Below, in pieces: positions 6,540-17,512 of a stretch of DNA of 64,000 nucleotides. Within the stretch, counting starts at the first letter, position 1. Each line of letters opens with the position of its first letter. The stretch covers positions 310,001-374,000 of the forward strand of contig LAPX01000004.1 of assembly GCA_001858525.1 (NCBI GenBank), in the 5' to 3' direction. The notes beneath the pieces were generated by a model. That model was not told the DNA's origin and did not search any database. It worked only from the letters and a program-made list of their open reading frames with translations. The translations under genes were made by a program, and so were the position numbers. Source of the DNA: Vampirovibrio chlorellavorus. Lineage in GTDB: Bacteria > Cyanobacteriota > Vampirovibrionia > Vampirovibrionales > Vampirovibrionaceae.

Positions 6540-7076
6540 GTGGCTGCCGTGGGAAAACTGGCCCAAAAAAAAGAAACCGTAGAAGTCCTCAAGGAACACT
6601 TGAGTAAAGCCACCATCGCTGTCGTGGCTGACTACCGCGGTTTAACTGTGTCCGAGCTAACCCAGCTTCGCCGGGAACTCTATAAAGAGAAAGCTCAGTT
6701 CACGGTTGCAAAAAACACATTGGCAATTCACGCCATTAAAGACACCGAACTGGACGCTTTGAAGGATTCACTGAAAGGTCCGACAGCTCTGCTCATTGGG
6801 CAAGCTGATCAGGTTGCCCCAGTTAAAATCCTGACTGAGTTCTTCAAAAAGAACAAAAAGTCCAATCAAATCCGGGCCGGTGTTCTGGACAGCAAGCTTC
6901 TTAGCCCGGCTGAAGTGGATCAGCTGGCAAAGCTCCCGCCACTGGAAGAACTCCGTGGAAAACTGGTGGGCGCTATCAACTCTCCGTTGAGCGGTATTGT
7001 TTCAGCCATCAGCAGCCCGCAGCGCGGTCTGGTGAACGTACTGGATCAGTATGCAAAACGTTTGCAGGAAGCGTAA
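6540..7076 (+). CDS. rplJ: 50S ribosomal protein L10
   Basis: 178 residues. L10 anchors the L7/L12 stalk to 23S rRNA. Family features: N-terminal KKETVEVLKEHLSKATIAVV, the ADYRGLTVSELTQLRRELY segment, FTVAKNTLAIHAI, LKGPTALLIG, and a C-terminal helix for L12 dimers. The start is GTG at 6540 preceded by GAAAGGATC. It is the first gene of the rplJ-rplL-rpoB-rpoC1-rpoC2 cluster. Confidence 0.97.
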   Translation: MAAVGKLAQKKETVEVLKEHLSKATIAVVADYRGLTVSELTQLRRELYKEKAQFTVAKNTLAIHAIKDTELDALKDSLKGPTALLIGQADQVAPVKILTEFFKKNKKSNQIRAGVLDSKLLSPAEVDQLAKLPPLEELRGKLVGAINSPLSGIVSAISSPQRGLVNVLDQYAKRLQEA

Positions 7077-7162
7077 ATTTACGGGCCGTTCTCCCCAGAT
7101 TTACCCCTCCCTGTTACAAGGTGTTACCAAGTCAACAATCAAAATAATGAGGTTCCATTTCA

Positions 7163-7546
7163 ATGCCTGTTGAATTAGATGACAAGACAAGTAAGATTTT
7201 CGAAGAAATCAAAACCTTGAGCTTCTTGCAAACCGCTAACCTGGTAAAAGCGTTCGAAGATGAGTTCGGTATCACCGCCTCCGCTCCGATGGCTGTTGCC
7301 GCTATGCCTGTCGCCGCCGCCGCTGAAGAAGAAGTCACTGATGTGACCGTAATCTTGAAAGACGCTGGCAGCAACAAGATCGCTGTTTTGAAAGAAGTAC
7401 GCGCCATCACCGGCTTGGGCTTGAAAGAAGCCAAAGATCTGGTAGACGCTGCTCCTAAGCCCATCAAAGAAGGCGTGAAAAAAGAAGACGCCGCCAAATT
7501 GAAAGAGCAATTGGAAGCCGCTGGCGCTACCATCGAAATCAAGTAA
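7163..7546 (+). CDS. rplL: 50S ribosomal protein L7/L12
   Basis: 127 residues. The N-terminal dimerisation helices ([18 protein letters not shown]), Ala-rich hinge ([16 protein letters not shown]) and C-terminal factor-binding domain ([20 protein letters not shown]-type segment, then [17 protein letters not shown]) are all present. It forms the mobile stalk that recruits translational GTPases. Codon use in this gene (CTG/TTG, GCT, GAA) fits high expression. It lies 86 bp after rplJ. Confidence 0.97.
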   Translation: MPVELDDKTSKIFEEIKTLSFLQTANLVKAFEDEFGITASAPMAVAAMPVAAAAEEEVTDVTVILKDAGSNKIAVLKEVRAITGLGLKEAKDLVDAAPKPIKEGVKKEDAAKLKEQLEAAGATIEIK

Positions 7547-7553
7547 TCGCATC

Positions 7554-7619
7554 ATAGGCAAGGGAAAACCGAGCAAGCCAATCCCAAGGAAAGGCGTCTT
7601 GGTTTTCCTTTTTGCCTAT
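7554..7619 (+). terminator. Long hairpin between rplL and rpoB (attenuator or partial terminator)
   Basis: The arm at 7554-7570 pairs with 7601-7619 (ATAGGCA...GGAAAACC against GGTTTTCC...TGCCTAT) with a small bulge. A U-run lies inside the 3' arm rather than after it. A hairpin here commonly reduces transcription from ribosomal protein genes into rpoBC. Confidence 0.6.
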
Positions 7620-7757
7620 GAAATTTTGCGTTTCCGTATGTCCTTGATATAGTGGGATATTGTTTGACCCCTATTATATTTATGACCGTGACCTGATTCA
7701 GTCTCTAGCGCGCAATCCATCACTCTAACTACGTTTTCAATTACGACGAGGTTCACA

Positions 7758-10700
7758 ATGGCAGCAAAGACCATGCGTTCAACCCTTCCAGGTATTGGGT
7801 CTCTCCCCCTGGAACAGCTACCAGATTTGGCTGAAATTCAAAAGAATTCTTTTAACTGGTTTATTACCGAAGGTCTTAAAGAAGAGCTCTTATCCTTCTC
7901 TCCAATTCGTGACTACACCGGCCGTTTAGAGCTTTACTTCCTGCCAGAATACAGTTTTGACAAGCCCAAGCACACCGTAGAAAGTGCACGTCTCCACGAC
8001 ACAACCTATGCCCGTCAACTAAGAATTATGCTGCGCCTGGTCAACCGGGATACCGGAGAGATCAAGGAGCAAGAGGCCTATATTGGCGAAATCCCCATGA
8101 TGACCGATCGCGGTACCTTTATTATTAACGGTGCCGAGCGGGTTATTGTCTCCCAGATCGTTCGCTCTCCTGGTATTTACTATAAAAAAGATCAGGCCTT
8201 AAACGGTAAGCGTATCTTTAACGCCACCATGATCCCCAACCGGGGCGCCTGGTTGAAATTTGAAACCGATATCAACGACGTCATCTACGTCAAAATCGAT
8301 AAAAACCGGAAGATTCTGGCCACCACCCTGTTGCGTGCCTTGGGTCTGTCCATTGCGGAAATGGAAAACCAGTTCCGCCATTTCGACTATCTGAAGAAGA
8401 CTTTGGACAAGGACCCTACGGAAACCACCGAAGAAGCCTTGATCGAAGTCTACAAAAAGCTGCGTCCCGGCGATCCGCCAAGCGTCAGCGGTGGCCGTTC
8501 CTTGCTGGAAAGCCGCTTCTTTGATGAAAAACGCTATGACTTGGGTAAAGTGGGTCGCTACAAGGTCAACAAAAAGTTGGGCTTGTCCGCACCAGACACC
8601 GTTCGCGTTTTAACCAACGAAGACATTGTGTCTGCTATCGATTACCTGATTAACCTGAACTACGATGATGGTCAGGTGGATGATATCGATCACTTGGGGA
8701 ACCGTCGTATCCGCGCTGTAGGCGAACTGCTGCAAAACCAGTTCCGGGTGGGCTTAACCCGTCTGGAGCGGATTGTTAAAGAGCGTATGACCCTGCAAGA
8801 CATTGATACGCTAACTCCCAACAACTTGCTAAACCCGAAACCACTGCTGGCTGCTATCCGGGAGTTCTTTGGCTCCTCTCAGCTGTCTCAGTTTATGGAT
8901 CAAACCAACCCATTGTCGGAATTGACCCACAAACGTCGTTTGTCTGCCTTGGGGCCTGGCGGTTTGACCCGTGAGCGCGCCGGTTTTGCGGTTCGTGATA
9001 TTCACCCCAGCCACTATGGAAGAATCTGTCCGGTAGAAACACCGGAAGGACCCAACGCCGGTTTGATTGGCTCATTGGCCACTTATGCCCGTGTAAACGA
9101 GTATGGCTTCCTGGAAACCCCTTATTGGGAAGCCAAAGACGGAAAGCTGACCGGTGAAATCCACTTCTTGTCCGCCGATGAAGAGGACAAGTACCGGGTA
9201 GCACCTGGTGACGCCACCCGTTCCGAAGATGGTACCTTGACGGGTTCCGCCGTTCCGGTCCGTTATCGCAACGAATTTACCATTACCGAACCGGATACCG
9301 TCGACTATGTTGGGGTCTCCCCCATTCAGATCGTCTCCGTGGGAACCGCGCTGATTCCATTTTTGGAGCATGACGACGCCAACCGGGCGTTGATGGGCTC
9401 CAACATGCAACGGCAATCTGTACCGCTGGTTTCCGCAGAGCGCCCCATGGTTGGGACCGGTCTGGAGCGTCGCGTGGCAATGGACTCCGGTATGTCGCTG
9501 GTCTCCGAAATCGAAGGCAAAGTCGAGCGTGTGACCGGTGAAAGCATTGACATCCGGGGCAAAGATGGAAAACTCCACTCCTACCCCATGATTAAGTACC
9601 TGCGCAGCAACCAGGATACCTGCTTAAACCACCGCCCCATCGTGCGGGCTGGTGAGTCCGTGGATGCCGGCCAAGTCATTGCAGACGGCGCCGCCAGTCA
9701 GCAAGGTGAATTGGCCCTGGGTCGCAACATCATGGTGGCTTTCATGCCTTGGGAAGGCTACAACTTTGAGGATGCCATCCTGATCAGTGAGCGCCTCATC
9801 CACGATGATGTGTACACCAGTATTCACATTGAGAAACTGGAAGTAGACGCCCGAACCACCAAATTGGGACCCGAGGAAATCACCCGGGAGATTCCCAATG
9901 TGGGTGAAGACGCTCTCCGCAACCTGGATGAGCGTGGTATTGTCCGCGTTGGTGCCCGTATGTTTGCCGGAGACATTCTGGTAGGCAAGATTACCCCCAA
10001 GGGTGAATCCGAGCATCCGCCGGAAGAGAAGCTGCTGCGGGCCATTTTTGCCGAGAAGGCACGCGATGTGAGAGACAACTCTCTGCGTGTTCCCCACGGT
10101 GAAGGCGGCCGGGTGGTCGATGTGAAGGTCTTTGATCGCGAAAAAGGTGATGAATTACCACCTGGAGCCAATACCGTGGTCCGGGTTTACCTGGCTCAAA
10201 AGCGTAAAATCAGCGTGGGCGACAAGGTGGCAGGACGTCACGGAAACAAGGGTATTGTTTCCAAGATTCTGCCCATCGAAGATATGCCCTTCATGCCGGA
10301 TGGAACCCCCATTGATATCGTTTTGAACCCACTGGGCGTACCGTCCCGTATGAACGTGGGCCAAACGTATGAAACCCTGTTGGGCTTAGCGGCTCACTTG
10401 ACCGGAAAGCACTACGAAGTGCCTCCGTTCGATGAAATGTACGGTGAAGAGGCTTCTCGTACTGCCGTTACCAAAGAACTACAAACTGCCATTGATGACG
10501 CTGGCATCGACTGGATTTTCAGCGATGGTAAGGCTGTCTTGTACGATGGACGGAACGGCGAACCCTTCGCCAACCGGGTCGCCATTGGTCGGATGTATGT
10601 CATGAAACTGGTTCACTTGGTAGACGATAAGATCCACGCCCGTAGTACCGGCCCTTACAGCTTGGTTACCCAGCAGCCGTTGGGTGGTAAGGCTCAATTT

Positions 10701-11060
10701 GGTGGTCAGCGCTTCGGGGAGATGGAAGTATGGGCTCTGGAAGCTTATGGCGCAGCCTATACCCTGCAGGAAATGCTAACCATCAAGTCTGACGACGTGG
10801 TTGGTCGTTCCCGCGCTTATGAAGCCATCGTCAAAGGTGAAAATCTGAACCGACCCAGCATTCCTGAGTCCTTCAAGGTACTGGTTCGTGAAATTCATAG
10901 TATTGGCCTGGATATTACAGTGAAAAAACGACTGAAAGACGGTCGTGAGGTTGAAATCGATTTGATGGCGGATGAAGCGGCTCGTGCTCCCAAGCGCGAA
11001 TTTGCCTCCGCTGGCAACGAACTGCTCAACTTCTTCTCTGCCAATTCCGATTCAATTTAA
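7758..11060 (+). CDS. rpoB: DNA-directed RNA polymerase subunit beta
   Basis: 1100 residues, the compact cyanobacterial length rather than the ~1340 of proteobacteria. Visible landmarks: the rifampicin-cluster region around residues 372-420 ([20 protein letters not shown]), followed by [20 protein letters not shown]; the [20 protein letters not shown]-type motif near residue 110 (here [10 protein letters not shown]); and the C-terminal [20 protein letters not shown] segment that contacts the beta' subunits. The rifampicin-contact residues look wild type ([17 protein letters not shown]). Start ATG at 7758. rpoC1 follows after 12 bp. Confidence 0.98.
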   Translation: MAAKTMRSTLPGIGSLPLEQLPDLAEIQKNSFNWFITEGLKEELLSFSPIRDYTGRLELYFLPEYSFDKPKHTVESARLHDTTYARQLRIMLRLVNRDTGEIKEQEAYIGEIPMMTDRGTFIINGAERVIVSQIVRSPGIYYKKDQALNGKRIFNATMIPNRGAWLKFETDINDVIYVKIDKNRKILATTLLRALGLSIAEMENQFRHFDYLKKTLDKDPTETTEEALIEVYKKLRPGDPPSVSGGRSLLESRFFDEKRYDLGKVGRYKVNKKLGLSAPDTVRVLTNEDIVSAIDYLINLNYDDGQVDDIDHLGNRRIRAVGELLQNQFRVGLTRLERIVKERMTLQDIDTLTPNNLLNPKPLLAAIREFFGSSQLSQFMDQTNPLSELTHKRRLSALGPGGLTRERAGFAVRDIHPSHYGRICPVETPEGPNAGLIGSLATYARVNEYGFLETPYWEAKDGKLTGEIHFLSADEEDKYRVAPGDATRSEDGTLTGSAVPVRYRNEFTITEPDTVDYVGVSPIQIVSVGTALIPFLEHDDANRALMGSNMQRQSVPLVSAERPMVGTGLERRVAMDSGMSLVSEIEGKVERVTGESIDIRGKDGKLHSYPMIKYLRSNQDTCLNHRPIVRAGESVDAGQVIADGAASQQGELALGRNIMVAFMPWEGYNFEDAILISERLIHDDVYTSIHIEKLEVDARTTKLGPEEITREIPNVGEDALRNLDERGIVRVGARMFAGDILVGKITPKGESEHPPEEKLLRAIFAEKARDVRDNSLRVPHGEGGRVVDVKVFDREKGDELPPGANTVVRVYLAQKRKISVGDKVAGRHGNKGIVSKILPIEDMPFMPDGTPIDIVLNPLGVPSRMNVGQTYETLLGLAAHLTGKHYEVPPFDEMYGEEASRTAVTKELQTAIDDAGIDWIFSDGKAVLYDGRNGEPFANRVAIGRMYVMKLVHLVDDKIHARSTGPYSLVTQQPLGGKAQFGGQRFGEMEVWALEAYGAAYTLQEMLTIKSDDVVGRSRAYEAIVKGENLNRPSIPESFKVLVREIHSIGLDITVKKRLKDGREVEIDLMADEAARAPKREFASAGNELLNFFSANSDSI

Positions 11061-11072
11061 AGGAGCACCACT

Positions 11073-12791
11073 GTGGTAAGCACCAATATTGACCAGTTTG
11101 ATTTCATCAAAATCGGGATTGCCTCACCCGAACGCGTAATGAACTGGTCTCACGGCGAGGTTATGAAGCCTGAGACCATTAACTACCGAACCTTGAAACC
11201 CGAGCGGGATGGCCTGTTCTGCGAGCGTATTTTTGGCCCTTCCAAGGACTGGGAATGCTACTGCGGTAAATATAAACGGGTTCGTCACCGGGGTATTGTC
11301 TGCGAACGTTGCGGTGTAGAAGTCACCGAATCCAAGGTTCGTCGCCACCGTATGGGCCATATTAAATTGGCCGCACCGGTTACCCACATCTGGTTCCTGA
11401 AAGGTATTCCCAGCTACCTGGGTCTGATTCTGGATATGTCCCTGAAGGATTTGGAGCAAGTTATTTACTTCAACTCCTACGTGGTGCTGGATCCGGGAAA
11501 CACCGAACTCAAGTCCAACCAGTTGCTTTCGGAAGAAGAGTACGAAAACATCCTGGAAGAAAACGAGGAAGCCCAGCTGGAAGTCGGTATCGGCGCTGAA
11601 GCCGTCCAGATCTTGCTGTCTCGCTTGAACTTGCAGGAAATGAGTGACGGTTTAAAGCAGGAGCTGGAAGAAATTACCGGCTCTAGCCAAAAACGGGTTA
11701 AGCCGCTGAAGCGCTTGCGCTTGGTAGAATCCCTGCTGCAGAGCGGTACCAATCCTTCCTGGATGGTTATGGATGTACTCCCGGTAATCCCGCCGGACTT
11801 GCGTCCCATGGTTCAGCTGGATGGCGGTCGTTTCGCGACTTCTGACCTGAACGATTTGTACCGTCGGGTTATCAACCGGAACAACCGTTTGTCCCGACTC
11901 CTGGAAATGGGCGCCCCCGAAATCATCGTGCGTAACGAAAAACGGATGTTGCAAGAAGCGGTGGACGCTTTGATTGACAACGGACGTCGTGGCCGCACCG
12001 TGGTGGGTCCCAACAACCGTCCTTTGAAGTCCCTCTCCAACATTATCGAAGGCAAACAGGGCCGCTTCCGTCAAAACTTGCTGGGTAAGCGGGTTGACTA
12101 CTCCGGTCGTAGTGTAATCGTGGTTGGTCCTCGTTTAAAACTGCACCAGTGCGGTCTGCCTAAAGAGATGGCCATTGAGCTGTTCAAACCGTTTGTTATC
12201 AACAAGCTGATTGAACGCGGTGAAAGCCAGAACATCAAATCGGCCAAGAAGACCATTGAGCGTCAGGAAACCGTGGTTTGGGACGTTCTGGAAGAGGTCA
12301 TCAAGGGCCACCCTGTTCTGCTGAACCGGGCCCCAACGCTGCACCGTCTGGGTATTCAATCCTTTGAGCCGGTTTTGGTTGAAGGACGCGCCATTCAGCT
12401 TCACCCGCTGGTTTGTACTGCTTTTAACGCCGACTTTGACGGTGACCAGATGGCTGTTCACGTTCCGCTGTCGGTGGAAGCCCAAACTGAAGCGCGCATG
12501 CTGATGATGGCCACCAACAACGTATTGCAGCCTTCTACCGGTAAACCGATTATCACCCCCTCCCAGGATATGGTTTTGGGCATTTACTACCTGACCCTGG
12601 ACAACCCCCACGCCACCAAAGGCGCAGGCATGAAATTCTTTAGCTTCGAAGACGCTCTGGCGGGTTTTGAAGCGGGAGTGATTGAACTGCACGCCAAGAT
12701 CATTGTGCGTGATGAAGGTGGTCAACTCATTGAAACCACCGCAGGACGGATTATTTTCAATAAAACCGTCCGTCAATCGGTTCTCCAGTAA
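11073..12791 (+). CDS. rpoC1: RNA polymerase subunit gamma (split beta', N-terminal part)
   Basis: 572 residues, corresponding to the N-terminal half of bacterial beta'. The zinc-ribbon cysteines are present near residues 62-85 ([20 protein letters not shown]), and the catalytic Mg-binding loop [12 protein letters not shown] is near residue 451. Translation starts with GTG 13 bases after an AAAGGAG Shine-Dalgarno. The frame ends shortly after the active-site region and the C-terminal half is a separate gene 25 bp downstream. This split is characteristic of Cyanobacteria and plastids. At 572 residues it is somewhat shorter than the ~620 usual in photosynthetic cyanobacteria. Confidence 0.97.
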   Translation: MVSTNIDQFDFIKIGIASPERVMNWSHGEVMKPETINYRTLKPERDGLFCERIFGPSKDWECYCGKYKRVRHRGIVCERCGVEVTESKVRRHRMGHIKLAAPVTHIWFLKGIPSYLGLILDMSLKDLEQVIYFNSYVVLDPGNTELKSNQLLSEEEYENILEENEEAQLEVGIGAEAVQILLSRLNLQEMSDGLKQELEEITGSSQKRVKPLKRLRLVESLLQSGTNPSWMVMDVLPVIPPDLRPMVQLDGGRFATSDLNDLYRRVINRNNRLSRLLEMGAPEIIVRNEKRMLQEAVDALIDNGRRGRTVVGPNNRPLKSLSNIIEGKQGRFRQNLLGKRVDYSGRSVIVVGPRLKLHQCGLPKEMAIELFKPFVINKLIERGESQNIKSAKKTIERQETVVWDVLEEVIKGHPVLLNRAPTLHRLGIQSFEPVLVEGRAIQLHPLVCTAFNADFDGDQMAVHVPLSVEAQTEARMLMMATNNVLQPSTGKPIITPSQDMVLGIYYLTLDNPHATKGAGMKFFSFEDALAGFEAGVIELHAKIIVRDEGGQLIETTAGRIIFNKTVRQSVLQ

Positions 12792-12816
12792 GCATTGAAC
12801 GAGGTAACAGGCACCT

Positions 12817-15800
12817 ATGAGCATCCTATCGCCCAACAAATCCCAAAAAAAGCAGTTGGACTTCATCAACAAGGTGGTTGATAAGAAAGAACTGAACCGC
12901 TTGCTGGCCAAGGTTTATGCCGAAATGGGCATGGCCAAAACCGGTACGCTGGCCAATAACTTGAAGGATTTGGGCTTCCGCTACGCTACCAAGGCGGGCG
13001 TTACCATTTCCATCGACGACTTGAGCGTTCCTGAAGCCAAGAAGGGCTTGATCAACGAGGCTGAGGCCGAAATTGAACGAGCCACTCAACGCTTCATGAA
13101 AGGTGAGATCACCGAAGTAGAGCGTTACACCAAGGTTATCGATACCTGGAGTGAGACCACTGAAAAATTAACCAAGTCCGTGGTCGACAACTTCGATCGC
13201 TTGAACCCGGTATACATGATGGCTTTCTCCGGTGCACGGGGTAACATCAGCCAGGTTCGTCAGTTGGTTGGTATGCGGGGCTTGATGGCTGACGCACAAG
13301 GTCAGATCATCGACTTGCCCATTAAATCCAACTTCCGGGAAGGCTTGAGTGTAACCGAGTACATCATTTCCAGCTACGGTGCCCGGAAAGGCTTGGTAGA
13401 CACCGCCTTGAAAACCGCTGACTCCGGATACCTGACCCGCCGTCTGGTAGACGTTGCTCAGGACGTGATTATTCAGGAGGCCGATTGCGGCACCACCAAT
13501 GGTATCCCCATGCGGGCCATCATGGAAGGTGAATCCGAGATCATGTCTCTGGTAGACCGGGTCATTAGCCGGGCCGCCGCTGTCAACGTGGTCAACGAAG
13601 ATGGCGAAGTTCTGGTACCTGCCGGTGAAATCATCACCTTGGCCTTGGCCGATGTGATTGAAAAATCCACCATTAAAGAAATCCTGATGCGGTCTGTGCT
13701 CACTTGCGAAAGCCAAGTGGGTATCTGCCAAAAATGTTACGGTTGGTCTCTCACCAGCAATAAAATTGTGGATATCGGTGAAGCTATCGGGATTATCGCC
13801 GCACAAAGTATCGGGGAACCCGGCACCCAGCTGACCATGCGTACCTTCCACACTGGCGGTGTATTCAGCAGCTTGGGCAAACGCGAGTTATTCAAGGCCA
13901 AGCAAGATGGCGAAGTGACCAGCAAGCTGCCCACCCGTGAATTCCGTACCCGCCACGGGGATACGGTAGAAATGACCACCCGTGATTGCACTTTGGAAAT
14001 CAAAGGGGCCGATGGCAAAACCAACAAATACAACCTGCCTTTCAACACCCAAGTAATGGTCAGTGCAGGCGATAAGGTCAAAAAAGACCAGATTATTGCC
14101 TCTTTTGAGCCCACTGCGGGTCGTAAAACCGAGCGTGCTACCAAGGATATTACCGGTAACATGAGCGGAGAAGTCTGGTTTGATGGCTTCGATGCCGATG
14201 AAAAGCGGGATCGTCAAGGAAACATCAGCCGTACCGCCAACCGTCCCGGTACCATTTGGGTTCTGGGTGGCGACGTCTACAACTTGCCCACCGGTGCCAA
14301 GCATATGGTGCAAGATGGTCAAGTGCTGAACGTCGGTGAGATCATCGCTGAAACCCACGTGGTCAGTGAGCATGGCGGTGAAGTCCGCATTCCTGCCGAC
14401 CTGGAAATTGAAGAGCACAAGGTTGGCAAAGAGACGGTTAAAAAGATCGTCAACGGTAAAGACCTGACCATCATCATTGCCAGCATTTCCCCCAGCAACG
14501 CCGAGTTGGTACAAACCAAGAAAGAGCAGTTGTGGAAAGTGGGCGAAGACGAGGAAACCTACATCGTCAAATCCCCGCAAGGAACCTCTCTGGAAAACGG
14601 CAGCGTTGTAGCCGAGCTGGTTGATGAAAGCATGTCCGTTCCCACCAGTGGACAAATCCGTTACCTGGATGTGGAAGTGGATGAGCAGCGTATTCTGACT
14701 CAAACCGGTAAAATCCTGTTCCTGCCGGAAGAAATTCACCAGGTCAGCAAGGATATTTCCTTGAAAGTTCCTGGCATTGAATCGGGTATGGAAGTAACCG
14801 CTGGTACTGAAATCGTCAAGGGCATCACCTGCCAAACCGATGGTATCGTGGATATCGTGGAAGAAAATGACATCATCCGTGAAGTGGTGGTACGTCCCGG
14901 CAAACTGTACCGGGTAGACGACATCAGCACCTTGAACGTGGACGATGGCACCGTGGTTAGCAAAGGCACCGAAGTGGCGCCTGGCATTAAAGCCACCCAA
15001 GACTGCGTGGTCACGGTCAACTTCCAGATTGAAGTGCCCGAGGATGACGATGAGGATCTTGAGGATACCAGCGATTTGGAATACGCCGAAGTGCTGTTGC
15101 GGCCTTATCAGGAGTTCATTATTGAGCCTCGCAAGGTCAAGATTGATTTCGAATCCACCGATCCTGACAACATCACCATCGTGCCTGTGACCCAGTTACA
15201 GGTCAAAGATGGCGATAAGATTCGCCACATTGAAGGCGCCCCCATTTTGAGAACCAGCCTGGTTCTGCAAATGAAAGGGTACCTGGAGCGCTTAAAAGCA
15301 GTCGCCGAAATCAAAGACGGCGGCAAGAAAGAGGGCGACAACCTGAAAGTGGTGGTTCTGGAAAACTTAACCATCCGTCGGGAAAATCCCTCGGGCTTCA
15401 GCTCCCAGAAAACCGCTACCCAGACCCAATTGCTGGTGGAAGACGGTCAAGTCATCGACAAACGCTCTCCTGTGGTCAAAACTCAGGTTATTACCCACAC
15501 CAAAGGCCGGGTAAGCTTGGGGAACGCGGCCAATGACAAGGATGTCCGTCGGGTACTGTTGATTACCGACGATCATGAGACCATTATCGAGACCAGTACC
15601 AAACCCACGGTCAAAGTTGGTGATTTCGTGACCATGGATCAGGAAATCGCTGCGGTGGACAAAACCCCTATTTCCGGTCAAGTTACCGGCGTGGACGCCA
15701 AGTCCGTGACCATTCGGGAATCCCAGCCTTACCTGATTTCCGGTGGTACCTTGTTGCAAGTTGAAAACCGGGCGCTGACCCAACGGGGCGACTTGATTGC

Positions 15801-16764
15801 CTCGCTGATCTTTGAACGGCAGAAGACTGGAGACATCGTACAGGGTCTACCTCGGGTTGAAGAACTGCTGGAAGGCCGGAAACCCAAGGAATCCGCCATT
15901 ATCGCTCCTGTGGACGGTTCGGTGGAAATCATTTGGGAAGAAGACGTTCAGCGCTTGTACCTGACCAGCATCAACGGTCGGGAAGAAATCTCCATCCCGG
16001 TTGGCTCCAACATCGTTGTGGAGAACAAGCAAACTGTGAAAGCCGGTCAAGCCTTGACCGATGGCCCGATCAATCCCCACGACATTCTTGTGGTCTCCGG
16101 TATTGAGGCCGTTCGGGAATACCTGGTGGAAGAAGTTCAGCGGGTCTACCGGTCTCAGGGCGTAGAGATTGCTGACAAGCACATCGAAGTCATCGTACGT
16201 CAGATGACCAAGAAGGTCCGTGTAGACGAAGCCGGTGATACCACCCTGTTGGGCGGCGAACTGGTGGACGAAAAAGCGGGCGCAGAAGCCAACCGAGTCA
16301 TTGAAGGCAAAGAAGGCAAGCTCCCCGCCGAGTACCACCCGGTTCTGCTGGGTATTACCAAGGCCAGCTTGAACACGGAAAGCTTCATCTCTGCGGCATC
16401 TTTCCAGGAAACCACCCGCGTTCTGACCGAAGCGGCCGTGGAAGGCAAAAGAGACTTCCTGCGCGGATTGAAGGAAAACGTCATTATCGGCCGTCTAATC
16501 CCGGCTGGTACCGGCTTCCCTCACTTCAAGGACGAGCGTGCCGATATGTTCGACGATGCCGAACAGGCATTGGCCGCCAAGTCCTCGCTGCGTAAGCCTT
16601 CTGCCATTCTGGAAGAGATCGAGAGTATGTTCGGTTCCCCGGAAATCTCGGAAGAGACCATGGAAAGCCTACTCATCGATGATTCCTCCATGCATGTAGA
16701 AACCATCGGCGCTGTCGAAGGCGAAGAAGAAGACTACACTAGCGATGCAATTTTAGACGACTAA
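12817..16764 (+). CDS. rpoC2: RNA polymerase subunit beta' (split, C-terminal part)
   Basis: 1315 residues. The N-terminal ~330 residues hold the funnel and the second zinc site (CESQVGICQKCYG), followed by the bridge-helix/trigger-loop region GIIAAQSIGEPGTQLTMRTF near residue 330. The next ~650 residues form a very long insertion within the trigger-loop region, the cyanobacterial SI3 made of repeated sandwich-barrel hybrid motifs. The conserved C-terminal part resumes at ERQKTGDIVQGLPRVEELLE. An acidic tail (GEEEDYTSDAILDD) ends the protein. Together with rpoC1 it makes the beta' function. A strong terminator lies 23 bp downstream. Confidence 0.97.
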   Translation: MSILSPNKSQKKQLDFINKVVDKKELNRLLAKVYAEMGMAKTGTLANNLKDLGFRYATKAGVTISIDDLSVPEAKKGLINEAEAEIERATQRFMKGEITEVERYTKVIDTWSETTEKLTKSVVDNFDRLNPVYMMAFSGARGNISQVRQLVGMRGLMADAQGQIIDLPIKSNFREGLSVTEYIISSYGARKGLVDTALKTADSGYLTRRLVDVAQDVIIQEADCGTTNGIPMRAIMEGESEIMSLVDRVISRAAAVNVVNEDGEVLVPAGEIITLALADVIEKSTIKEILMRSVLTCESQVGICQKCYGWSLTSNKIVDIGEAIGIIAAQSIGEPGTQLTMRTFHTGGVFSSLGKRELFKAKQDGEVTSKLPTREFRTRHGDTVEMTTRDCTLEIKGADGKTNKYNLPFNTQVMVSAGDKVKKDQIIASFEPTAGRKTERATKDITGNMSGEVWFDGFDADEKRDRQGNISRTANRPGTIWVLGGDVYNLPTGAKHMVQDGQVLNVGEIIAETHVVSEHGGEVRIPADLEIEEHKVGKETVKKIVNGKDLTIIIASISPSNAELVQTKKEQLWKVGEDEETYIVKSPQGTSLENGSVVAELVDESMSVPTSGQIRYLDVEVDEQRILTQTGKILFLPEEIHQVSKDISLKVPGIESGMEVTAGTEIVKGITCQTDGIVDIVEENDIIREVVVRPGKLYRVDDISTLNVDDGTVVSKGTEVAPGIKATQDCVVTVNFQIEVPEDDDEDLEDTSDLEYAEVLLRPYQEFIIEPRKVKIDFESTDPDNITIVPVTQLQVKDGDKIRHIEGAPILRTSLVLQMKGYLERLKAVAEIKDGGKKEGDNLKVVVLENLTIRRENPSGFSSQKTATQTQLLVEDGQVIDKRSPVVKTQVITHTKGRVSLGNAANDKDVRRVLLITDDHETIIETSTKPTVKVGDFVTMDQEIAAVDKTPISGQVTGVDAKSVTIRESQPYLISGGTLLQVENRALTQRGDLIASLIFERQKTGDIVQGLPRVEELLEGRKPKESAIIAPVDGSVEIIWEEDVQRLYLTSINGREEISIPVGSNIVVENKQTVKAGQALTDGPINPHDILVVSGIEAVREYLVEEVQRVYRSQGVEIADKHIEVIVRQMTKKVRVDEAGDTTLLGGELVDEKAGAEANRVIEGKEGKLPAEYHPVLLGITKASLNTESFISAASFQETTRVLTEAAVEGKRDFLRGLKENVIIGRLIPAGTGFPHFKDERADMFDDAEQALAAKSSLRKPSAILEEIESMFGSPEISEETMESLLIDDSSMHVETIGAVEGEEEDYTSDAILDD

Positions 16765-16786
16765 GATTCATCGAAATCGAAACACG

Positions 16787-16820
16787 AAAACCACCGCACC
16801 TTTTTCAGGGCGGTGGTTTT
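16787..16820 (+). terminator. Rho-independent terminator of the rpoBC operon
   Basis: An 11-bp perfect stem, AAAACCACCGC (16787-16797) and GCGGTGGTTTT (16810-16820), with a 12-nt loop and T-rich 3' side, 23 bp after the rpoC2 stop. Confidence 0.9.
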
Positions 16821-16912
16821 CTTATGAACAGGCCATTTAAAGACAAGTGTTTTTAGAGTAAAATAGCGGCCATCGTGGTAGTTTCCCTCAATAAGAATTG
16901 ACTGTTTGCCCA

Positions 16913-17434
16913 ATGTCTACAACACAAATTGTTTGTTTTTCCGATAGCCTGAAGCAGTTGAAGCGGCGCAAGGCCATGAAGTACTTCCACGAGGGGTACC
17001 ATGCCCAACTCCAGCGCGACTATTACAAGGCCATTGAAAAGTATCAGGAGTCCATTGAGGTCTACCCCACGGCAGAAGCGCACACTTTTTTGGGATGGAC
17101 CTACAGCTTTCTGGGCGAGCTGGAAAATGCCATTGAAGAGTGCCAGCGGGCCATTGAAGTGGATCCGGACTTTGGAAATTCCTACAACGATATTGGGGCT
17201 TACCTGATTGCCAAGGGCAAATATCAGGACGCTGTGCCTTACTTGCAACAAGCTTTGAAAGCCAAGCGCTACCGGGCGTATCATTTTGCCCACTTTAACC
17301 TGGGCCGGGCCAAAGAATACCAGGGCGACATTATCAATGCCTTGCGCCATTACAAGCATGCCTTGGAACTGGAGCCCCGCTACCTGATTGCTTCCAAGGC
17401 CATTGAGCATTTAAAAAAATGCACGCTAAACTAG
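16913..17434 (+). CDS. Tetratricopeptide-repeat protein
   Basis: About 173 residues from ATG at 16913 (an in-frame TTG lies five codons upstream). Four TPR units can be followed: YHAQLQRDYYKAIEKYQESI, AHTFLGWTYSFLGELENAIE, SYNDIGAYLIAKGKYQDAVP and FAHFNLGRAKEYQGDIINAL, each with the W/L/G/Y/A/P pattern. No signal peptide or catalytic domain is seen, so it is probably a cytoplasmic protein-protein interaction scaffold. The partner is unknown. It stands alone between the rpoC2 terminator and waaA. Confidence 0.85.
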   Translation: MSTTQIVCFSDSLKQLKRRKAMKYFHEGYHAQLQRDYYKAIEKYQESIEVYPTAEAHTFLGWTYSFLGELENAIEECQRAIEVDPDFGNSYNDIGAYLIAKGKYQDAVPYLQQALKAKRYRAYHFAHFNLGRAKEYQGDIINALRHYKHALELEPRYLIASKAIEHLKKCTLN

Positions 17435-17512
17435 GCAAGCACTCTGAGTATTACTGATAAAGCGCCGAGAAAAACCCAAAATAGGGTATGATAGTAAGCG
17501 TTTTGGGACGAT

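Noticed and set aside
13888-15000. 370-codon minus-strand frame inside rpoC2
   Set aside because: Antisense shadow of a certain gene. Its Asp/Gly/His/Phe-rich composition is typical of the complement of a highly expressed reading frame.
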